NCBI RefSeq assembly: GCF_002754315.1
Contig: NZ_PEFE01000001.1
Coordinates: 2,542,001-2,606,000, forward strand
Length of the DNA: 64,000 nucleotides
Reading direction: 5' to 3'
Source: Flavobacterium sp. 11
GTDB taxonomy: Bacteria; Bacteroidota; Bacteroidia; Flavobacteriales; Flavobacteriaceae
Positions 58,286-64,000 of the stretch are shown here, one piece after another. The stretch's first letter is position 1. The number at the start of each line of letters is the position of its first letter. Position numbers and translations under genes: made by a program. The notes under the pieces were generated by a model that ran no database searches, was not told the DNA's origin, and saw nothing but the letters and a program-made list of their open reading frames with translations.

Positions 58286-59799
58286 TGGGAGCCGATTTTA
58301 GTCAGCCGCAAAGGCAATCTTCAATAGGGATTTTGGTGATGTTTTTTTACACGCTTCAGCAATACGCCAGAGCGTTGTGGCCTATGATTGTGATTTGGAT
58401 TTTTAAGTTTGACGAGGTTAATAAATTGTATTTTTTCCTTGGGATGGCAACTGTCTTTGGGAGTATTGGAGTTGTTTCTTATTTGAAATATCTGAATTTT
58501 ACTTTCTTTTTGGATGCCGAAAATGAAGAATTTATCATTACAGATGGCGTTTTCAATAAAACTAAAACAGCGATTCAGCTGCGTAAAATTCAACAGGTAA
58601 ATATCAATCAGTCTTTTATTCAAAAGTTAATTGGTGTTTATGAATTGGATGTAGATACTGCCGGAAGCAATAAAAAAGAAGGAGCTATCAAAGCGATTTC
58701 GCATGAATTGGCTTTGGAGTTGAAATTCTGTTTGTTGGAAAATGAAGAAACGCAGCATACAATTGGAACTGAAGAAATTTCATTGGAGGAAACCGAGCAA
58801 AAACTATTTGAAGCGACACATCCTTTCATTAAAATAAGTTTTTTGAGTTTGTTGAAAGTTGGAATAACGTCTAACTATGAGAGAAGTATCGCCTTGTTGC
58901 TTATTTTCTTTAGTACGATTTATGAGAATTTGCAAAACTTTGGAGACGAGAATAATGTTTACAAAGAGAAAGTAGGTTCTTACATAGATAAAAATTTAGT
59001 CTTTCAGACGATTTTAATATCGATAGTATTTTTGTTTGGGATTGTTTTGGTTGTAAATGTAATCCGAATCGTTTTCAAATATTATGATTATAAAATAACC
59101 CGACAAAAAGGCTCTTTGTTGTTGTCTTTTGGGTTGTTAAACACAAAAAGCACTATTATCAAACCTGAAAAAGTTCAGATTACGACCGTTAAAAGGAATT
59201 ATTTCCAAAAGAAAATGGGGATTCTGGAGCTGAAAATCAAACAAGCGACAAGCGGAGAAAAAGAAGAACGCAAGTCGGTAATAGAAATTCCAGGATGTAG
59301 TGAAGCAGAGAGAGATTCGATATTGAAATTGTTGTTTCATAAAATTCCTGAAAAAGGATTAATGCTTCAGCCTAATTTTCGTAAACTTGTTTTTTCTGTT
59401 TTCCTTTCAATAGGACTACCTTTGTTAGGATTTTTGGCGATTGGATATTGGATTGAACCCCTGTTTTTTGAATACAGTTATGTAGTGCCGGTTTATGTGA
59501 TTTTTATTGGATTAATCCAATATTTTAAATTTAAGAATAACCGACTCTTCATCAACGAGAATTTTATAATAAAGCAAAGTGGTGCTTGGGATGTGAGTAA
59601 TGATATTATTGAGCCCAGTAAAATCCAAGCGATTACAACTTCCCAGCTTTTTTGGCATAAAAAGTTGAATATAGGTTCTGTAACATTGCATACAGCAGGA
59701 GGAGATATCGCTTTTCAGTTAGGGGATTATTCAGTTATAAAGCAACAAGTCAACCTTTGGTTGTATCAAATAGAAACTTCCGATAGTAATTGGATGTAA
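58285..59799 (+). CDS. Bacterial PH-domain membrane protein, 504 aa (YdbT-like)
   Basis: The protein has repeated blocks, each made of hydrophobic helices and a bPH2 (DUF304) domain. The first domain has FFLDAENEEFIITDGVFNKT and LRKIQQVNINQSFIQKLIGV. The second has YYDYKITRQKGSLLLSFGLL and IIKPEKVQITTVKRNYFQKK. The third has NNRLFINENFIIKQSGAWDV and IEPSKIQAITTSQLFWHKKL, then NIGSVTLHTAGGDIAFQLGD. This three-domain arrangement matches B. subtilis YdbT. It is translationally coupled to the 173-residue partner and lies between menB and menA, a setting that gives no clear functional link. Confidence 0.85.
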   Translation: MGADFSQPQRQSSIGILVMFFYTLQQYARALWPMIVIWIFKFDEVNKLYFFLGMATVFGSIGVVSYLKYLNFTFFLDAENEEFIITDGVFNKTKTAIQLRKIQQVNINQSFIQKLIGVYELDVDTAGSNKKEGAIKAISHELALELKFCLLENEETQHTIGTEEISLEETEQKLFEATHPFIKISFLSLLKVGITSNYERSIALLLIFFSTIYENLQNFGDENNVYKEKVGSYIDKNLVFQTILISIVFLFGIVLVVNVIRIVFKYYDYKITRQKGSLLLSFGLLNTKSTIIKPEKVQITTVKRNYFQKKMGILELKIKQATSGEKEERKSVIEIPGCSEAERDSILKLLFHKIPEKGLMLQPNFRKLVFSVFLSIGLPLLGFLAIGYWIEPLFFEYSYVVPVYVIFIGLIQYFKFKNNRLFINENFIIKQSGAWDVSNDIIEPSKIQAITTSQLFWHKKLNIGSVTLHTAGGDIAFQLGDYSVIKQQVNLWLYQIETSDSNWM

Positions 59800-59820
59800 A
59801 TAAAATGGTTTAAAGTCTGA

Positions 59821-59847
59821 GGTTTAAAGTTTTATATACTTTAAATC
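59821..59847. repeat. Inverted repeat between the PH-domain gene and menA
   Basis: GGTTTAAAGT (59821-59830) pairs with ACTTTAAATC (59838-59847) with one wobble. The surrounding TTTAAA-rich DNA resembles the menB downstream inverted repeat (57709-57731) loosely. Confidence 0.6.
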
Positions 59848-59882
59848 CTAAGTTTTAAACTTCAACTTTTAAATAAAAAAAC

Positions 59883-60845
59883 ATGAAACATTGGATTGAA
59901 GCCGCACGATTACGTACATTACCCTTATCGGTTTCTGGAATAATAGTTGGTAGTATGTATGCTTTGGCGCACCCAACAGACGATATATTAACGCCAACAG
60001 AAGTCTTTAACTGGCGGTTATTTGGTTTTGCTATTTTAACAACTTTGGGATTGCAAATACTGTCTAATTTTGCCAATGATTACGGTGACGGCATGAAAGG
60101 AACGGATAACGAGGATCGAGTAGGTCCAAAACGTGCGATACAAAGTGGTGTGATTACTCCACAAGCCATGAAACGCGCGATTATAATTACTTCGGCATTG
60201 ACGTTGCTTTCAGCGATGTTGTTGATTTATTATGCGTTTAGAGATACAAATCTATGGTTTTCCTTGTTCTATTTAGTATTGGGAATTCTTTCAATTATTT
60301 CTGCAATTCGCTATACAGTTGGGAATACAGCGTATGGTTACCGTGGATTTGGCGATGTATTTGTCTTTGTATTTTTCGGATTGGTAAGTACTTTAGGGGT
60401 GAATTTTTTATACTCCAAACAATTGGATTTCGAATTGGTTTTACCTGCAATTGCTATTGGATTATTGAGCGTCGGTGTTTTGAATCTGAATAATATGCGT
60501 GATGAAGCCTCAGATAGGAAGTCTAATAAAAATACGATTGTCGTAAAAATTGGCGGAGCCAAAGCAAAAATATACCATTATTTTTTGATTGCAACAGCGA
60601 TGGTCATGGTGTTGATTTTTGCAATTGTTGACGATTTTCATTTTGATCAATACTTATTTTTATTGGCGTATATTCCTTTAACTAAACATTTAATTACCGT
60701 CTATAAAAATCAAAACCCTAAGGAATTAGATCCTGAATTAAAAAAACTGGCATTGAGTACTTTTGCACTTTCGGTTTTATTGTCGTTAGGTATGATTTAC
60801 TTTTTTTCGGATATCATTGTGAATACATTTTTAGGCGGGAGATAA
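59883..60845 (+). CDS. menA: 1,4-dihydroxy-2-naphthoate polyprenyltransferase
   Basis: The membrane-embedded prenyltransferase (320 residues) attaches the isoprenoid chain to DHNA in menaquinone synthesis. It starts WIEAARLRTLPLSVSGIIVG, has the Asp-rich motif FANDYGDGMKGTDNEDRVGP (residues about 64-83) and KRAIQSG, and a second motif NNMRDEASDRKSNKNTIVVK around 202-221. About eight or nine membrane helices are present. The IQSGVITPQAMKRAI segment is typical of MenA rather than UbiA. A UbiA-family paralog at 25434 has a separate context. Confidence 0.95.
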   Translation: MKHWIEAARLRTLPLSVSGIIVGSMYALAHPTDDILTPTEVFNWRLFGFAILTTLGLQILSNFANDYGDGMKGTDNEDRVGPKRAIQSGVITPQAMKRAIIITSALTLLSAMLLIYYAFRDTNLWFSLFYLVLGILSIISAIRYTVGNTAYGYRGFGDVFVFVFFGLVSTLGVNFLYSKQLDFELVLPAIAIGLLSVGVLNLNNMRDEASDRKSNKNTIVVKIGGAKAKIYHYFLIATAMVMVLIFAIVDDFHFDQYLFLLAYIPLTKHLITVYKNQNPKELDPELKKLALSTFALSVLLSLGMIYFFSDIIVNTFLGGR

Positions 60846-60898
60846 AATAATAATCGAATACGGAATCTTTCAATCATTCAATTTTTAAATTAAAAAAA

Positions 60899-61576
60899 AT
60901 GAAAATAACATTTTACGGTCACGCATCATTAGGGATAGAAGTTGGAGGCAAACACATCATTGTTGATCCTTATATTTCGGCTAATCCAAACGCAGCACAC
61001 ATTGACATTGACACCTTAAAAGCGGATTATATTTTGGTGACGCATGCTCACGGAGATCATATTCTTGATGTCGAGGCAATTGCCAAAAGAACCAATGCAG
61101 TAATTGTTTCCAATGCTGAAATTGCAGGTTATTATTCTCAAAAAGGCTTTCAGTCGCATCCGATGAATCACGGTGGCAGCTGGAATTTTGACTTTGGGAA
61201 ACTGAAATATGTGAATGCCATTCATTCCAGTTCCTTTCCTGACGGCAGTTACGGAGGAAATCCAGGTGGTTTTGTCATCGAAGGCGAACATAAAAACGTA
61301 TATATTGCAGGCGATACGGCACTTTCTATGGATATGAAACTCATTCCTATGCGTACCAAACTCGACTTGGCTATTCTGCCGATAGGCGATAATTTCACCA
61401 TGGATGTCGAAGATGCAATTATTGCTTCTGATTTCTTGGATTGCGATAAAATTCTAGGGTATCATTATGACACTTTTGGGTATATCGAAATCGACCACGA
61501 GGAATCCATTCGTAAATTTTTCAATAAAGGAAAAGATTTGATGTTGCTTGAAATAGGAAGTTCCATCGAATTGTAA
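60899..61576 (+). CDS. UPF0173 metal-dependent hydrolase
   Basis: A 225-residue metallo-beta-lactamase-fold protein. Motifs: IVDPYISANP, LVTHAHGDHILD (HxHxDH near residue 48-54), GGNPGGFVIEGEHKNVYIAG followed by DTALSMDMKL, and GDNFTMDVEDA. The C-terminal HYDTFGYI block is standard for UPF0173. The reaction is unknown; these are cytoplasmic zinc or manganese hydrolases. It follows menA by 53 bases, so it could be in the same transcript. Confidence 0.9.
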   Translation: MKITFYGHASLGIEVGGKHIIVDPYISANPNAAHIDIDTLKADYILVTHAHGDHILDVEAIAKRTNAVIVSNAEIAGYYSQKGFQSHPMNHGGSWNFDFGKLKYVNAIHSSSFPDGSYGGNPGGFVIEGEHKNVYIAGDTALSMDMKLIPMRTKLDLAILPIGDNFTMDVEDAIIASDFLDCDKILGYHYDTFGYIEIDHEESIRKFFNKGKDLMLLEIGSSIEL

Positions 61577-61596
61577 TTAGTCATTGTGAGTTTTTC

Positions 61597-61774
61597 GAAG
61601 CAATCTCCAGCTATTCGTTGCAAATGAAATTCACTGAACTCCACTAAAATAAAAGTATGGTGAAGTAATCTTTTTATCAGCCGAAAAAGGCTGATAAAAA
61701 GGATTTTCACTGCAAACGAAGTTCAATGAACCCCTATGTAAATAAAAATTAAGTGAAGTAATCTGGGCTAAAAA
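61597..61774. repeat. Tandem intergenic module with hairpin
   Basis: Two 53/54-base direct copies (61619-61671 and 61711-61764) share tgcaaa-tgaa-ttca-tgaac and end in tgaagtaatct. Between them CTTTTTATCAGCC (61670-61682) pairs with GGCTGATAAAAAG (61689-61701). A third copy of the GAAGYAATCT end lies at 61597. The layout recalls widely dispersed CGAAGCAATCTC-type repeats. The 213-base gap 61577-61789 has no gene. Confidence 0.75.
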
Positions 61775-61789
61775 ACGTTAATCAAGAAA

Positions 61790-62995
61790 ATGAACATTCA
61801 AAAAATAGCTTTATTAGTAATAACAATTATTTCATTTCAATCTATTTTCTCTCAAAAAGACGGTTATTGGGATAAAACCCGCGCTACAACCGAAGAAATA
61901 TCGGTTTCAGCGAGAGACAGAAGCATCATAAAAACCCAAGATTTCCCTGAAGGAACTACTGAGGTTGTTTATAGAATAACGCTTTTGGATAAAAATCAGC
62001 AAATGGCGGGCAGTTTGGTTTCGGTTTTAAAAGCCATCCCGGATCCTACGGGAATTAGTCAAGGTTCAGCAGGAGCAGTTTTTATTTTGTCTAAAATTTC
62101 TGGAGATGACAAATGCAAGTATGCTGTTTTTTCCAGTGCCGACTTGGCTGCAAAATACAAAGAAAATGGAGAAACTGATGATGCGTGTTTGGTTCAGGAT
62201 ACGCCAGTCAGTAAAGATGCCAAACGACTTTCTACTGATAAATCGGCTTGTATGCAATCCAATTCTGGGAATTTATGGTTTGGTTTCGAAAGTAAAAACT
62301 GGATCATGAACCAAAAAATTATTCTGGAAGTTGTGCCGTGGGTCGATAATAAACTCAGTCGTGGCTGGACGCTTGAAAACAGAAAAGCAATCATCGATCA
62401 ATGTAAAACATCTAATTTGGCTCAAAAAATGACCAATTCAGATGATTTTTGCGTTTGTATTCTCGATAAAATCCAATCCAAGTACAAGTTTAAGGAATTT
62501 CAAAAATTATTGGCTGTAGAGCGTGCTAAAGCGTTCAAGGATTTTGGCAACAGTTGTTTTGGGGAAACCAGTCTTTCAAAAAGTGTTTATGATGATTTGC
62601 GCAAGCAAGCCGCTGTATTTGCAAAACAAGGAAAACAAGGCGAAGCCATCTCGAAACTGACAACAATTATCAATGATGGCAAGGCGACCGCTTTGGATTA
62701 CAATGCAATAGGAAGTAGTTATGTGTTGACGAAGCAATACGGAAAAGCAATTAAATTCCTGAAAGAAGGCGAAAAACTTGATGATACGGAGTTGTTGATA
62801 AAGATGAATTTGGCACACGCCTATTTATTAAATTATAATTATGCCTCGGCAAAAGCTATTTATAAAGAATATCAATCTCAAAACGTTACGGATAGTTTGA
62901 GTTGGACTCAAAAAATAAAACAAGATTTTGCTACGTTCAAAAAGGCAGGAATAACTTCCCGTGATTTTGAAAGGATTTTGAAGTTAGTGGATTAA
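61790..62995 (+). CDS. Secreted TPR-containing protein, 401 aa
   Basis: The protein has a signal peptide (NIQKIALLVITIISFQSIFS), an N-terminal beta-rich domain of about 200 residues (TQDFPEGTTEVVYRITLLDK, QGSAGAVFILSKISGDDKC, NLWFGFESKNWIMNQKIILE) and a C-terminal helical part with TPR-like repeats (GEAISKLTTIINDGKATALD, KQYGKAIKFLKEGEKLDDTE, NYASAKAIYKEYQSQN). A conserved-looking Cys-containing segment lies in the middle (SDDFCVCILDKIQSKY). I do not recognise a family. It is placed in the envelope, and lies between a hydrolase gene and menC. Confidence 0.75.
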   Translation: MNIQKIALLVITIISFQSIFSQKDGYWDKTRATTEEISVSARDRSIIKTQDFPEGTTEVVYRITLLDKNQQMAGSLVSVLKAIPDPTGISQGSAGAVFILSKISGDDKCKYAVFSSADLAAKYKENGETDDACLVQDTPVSKDAKRLSTDKSACMQSNSGNLWFGFESKNWIMNQKIILEVVPWVDNKLSRGWTLENRKAIIDQCKTSNLAQKMTNSDDFCVCILDKIQSKYKFKEFQKLLAVERAKAFKDFGNSCFGETSLSKSVYDDLRKQAAVFAKQGKQGEAISKLTTIINDGKATALDYNAIGSSYVLTKQYGKAIKFLKEGEKLDDTELLIKMNLAHAYLLNYNYASAKAIYKEYQSQNVTDSLSWTQKIKQDFATFKKAGITSRDFERILKLVD

Positions 62996-63057
62996 GTTTT
63001 AATATAATTAGTTAGATACAAGATTAAAATAACTCATAACTCATAATTTATAATTTC

Positions 63058-64000
63058 TTGAAAGCAACCTATCACAAATACATTCTTAATTTCAAACGAC
63101 CATCAGGAACTTCCCGTGGCGTTATGACCGAAAAAGAAACTTGGTTTATCGTCTTGGAGCAAGACGGTAAAAAAGGAATAGGAGAATGTGGAATCCTTCG
63201 CGGATTGAGTATTGATGATTGTTCGGATTATGAAGAAAAATTACAATGGACTTGCGATGCTATTCACTTAGGAAAAGACCAACTTTGGGAAGCTTTAATG
63301 GAGTTTCCTTCGATACAGTTTGGAGTGGAGATGGCGTTCCAATCTTTGGAGAGTGAAAACCCTTTTTTATTGTTCCCTTCGGACTTTACAAATGGCACAA
63401 AATCCATCTTGATAAACGGTTTGGTTTGGATGGGTGAGGAGTCGTTTATGAAGCAGCAAATCGAAGAGAAACTAGCACAAGGTTTCCAATGCATTAAACT
63501 CAAAATAGGTGCAATAGATTTTGATAAAGAACTGCAATTATTGCGATTTATTCGGGAGCATTTTACTCCGGAACAAGTCGAAATTCGGGTTGATGCTAAC
63601 GGTGCTTTTAGTGAAAATTTAGCTTTAGATAAATTAATGCAACTATCTGAATTTAAATTGCATAGCATAGAGCAACCGATACAAAAAAATCATACTGACA
63701 GTATGGCAGAGCTGTGTAAAATCACACCTTTTCCTATTGCTTTGGATGAGGAGTTGATTGGTGTGTTTACTTTGATAGAAAAGGAACAATTATTAGAGAA
63801 AATTAAGCCGCAATACATCATTTTGAAGCCTAGTTTTATAGGCGGTTTTCGAGGCACTCAAGAATGGATTTCATTGGCTGAAAAGCATAAAATCGGATGG
63901 TGGATTACCTCAGCTTTGGAAAGTAATATTGGACTGAATGCTATTGCGCAATGGACCTTTTTACAGCACAATTTGATGCCTCAAGGATTAGGAACCGGAG
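63058..64000 (+). CDS. menC: o-Succinylbenzoate synthase, partial, TTG start
   Basis: The frame runs from a TTG at 63058 (LKATYHKYILNFKRPSGTSRG) past the window end without a stop, giving 314 codons. It is an enolase-superfamily MenC: AMFQ-like GVEMAFQSLE, the catalytic KLK in CIKLKIGAIDFD, metal ligands Asp in RVDANGAF, Glu in IEQPI and Asp in ALDEEL, and the Lys in LKPSFIGGF. No ATG is available upstream in frame; the first in-frame ATG (about 63127) would remove the conserved start, so TTG at 63058 is preferred. It converts SHCHC to o-succinylbenzoate in menaquinone synthesis. The truncation is only the window edge. Confidence 0.9.
   Translation, partial: MKATYHKYILNFKRPSGTSRGVMTEKETWFIVLEQDGKKGIGECGILRGLSIDDCSDYEEKLQWTCDAIHLGKDQLWEALMEFPSIQFGVEMAFQSLESENPFLLFPSDFTNGTKSILINGLVWMGEESFMKQQIEEKLAQGFQCIKLKIGAIDFDKELQLLRFIREHFTPEQVEIRVDANGAFSENLALDKLMQLSEFKLHSIEQPIQKNHTDSMAELCKITPFPIALDEELIGVFTLIEKEQLLEKIKPQYIILKPSFIGGFRGTQEWISLAEKHKIGWWITSALESNIGLNAIAQWTFLQHNLMPQGLGTG

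Overview
The window is chromosomal DNA of a member of Bacteroidota, most likely a Flavobacterium. Supporting signs: AT-rich sequence, weak or absent Shine-Dalgarno sites, a TTG-N19-TAnnTTTG promoter, a type IX secretion (T9SS) type A sorting domain, a TonB-dependent receptor with its ECF sigma/anti-sigma pair, a fused CcsB-CcsA cytochrome c maturation protein, and scattered menaquinone genes (menD, menB, menA, menC).

1-5.8 kb is accessory: the end of an integrated element with an excisionase-like remnant, a hypothetical gene, an SF3/D5-type helicase, a zinc-finger/Toprim primase-like protein and several small orphan or secreted proteins. It stops at the 3' end of a tRNA-Arg(ACG) gene, a classic integration site. 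5.9-14.3 kb is housekeeping and signalling: apt, a BlaR1/BlaI-type pair with a palindromic operator, an MFS transporter, DUF1684, TatD, a TcdA-like E1 enzyme, a HAD phosphatase and DUF2911. 14.5-18.9 kb is an operon of a PIG-L deacetylase, a 35-residue membrane protein and a sodium:solute symporter. 19-20.8 kb holds two tandem paralogous secreted proteins, each with a sigma-54-like promoter at the same distance, and a small membrane protein. 21-27.8 kb carries an outer-membrane barrel protein, an AI-2E family permease and the compact run DUF2520-KdsC-like-UbiA-Maf-MscS. 28-31.2 kb is the CcsBA fusion.

31.2-42.2 kb is the most distinctive part: a membrane-anchored AraC-type regulator diverges from four exported-protein genes (a short T9SS type A protein, a small Cys-containing protein, an 1810-residue fibre protein with about 42 copies of an 18-residue repeat, and a 1027-residue protein with two arabinofuranosidase-like domains and a fibrinogen-like C-terminus). 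Near-identical GGTTCAAC hairpins bracket the locus. It looks like a surface fibre or adhesin system. 42.2-48.8 kb is an anti-sigma/ECF sigma pair facing two DUF4331-type proteins, a TPR lipoprotein and a TonB-dependent receptor, with an (AAAC)11 tract before the TPR gene.

48.8-64 kb is mostly housekeeping: glutathione peroxidase, Dus, a GNAT enzyme, menD, DUF2853, an M28 peptidase, a structured-RNA candidate, a CvfB-like protein, a nearly 700-base gene-free stretch, menB, two bacterial PH-domain membrane proteins, menA, a UPF0173 hydrolase, a TPR protein and the start of menC, which runs off the end and appears to use a TTG start. Intergenic DNA carries families of imperfect hairpin repeats and many strong intrinsic terminators.
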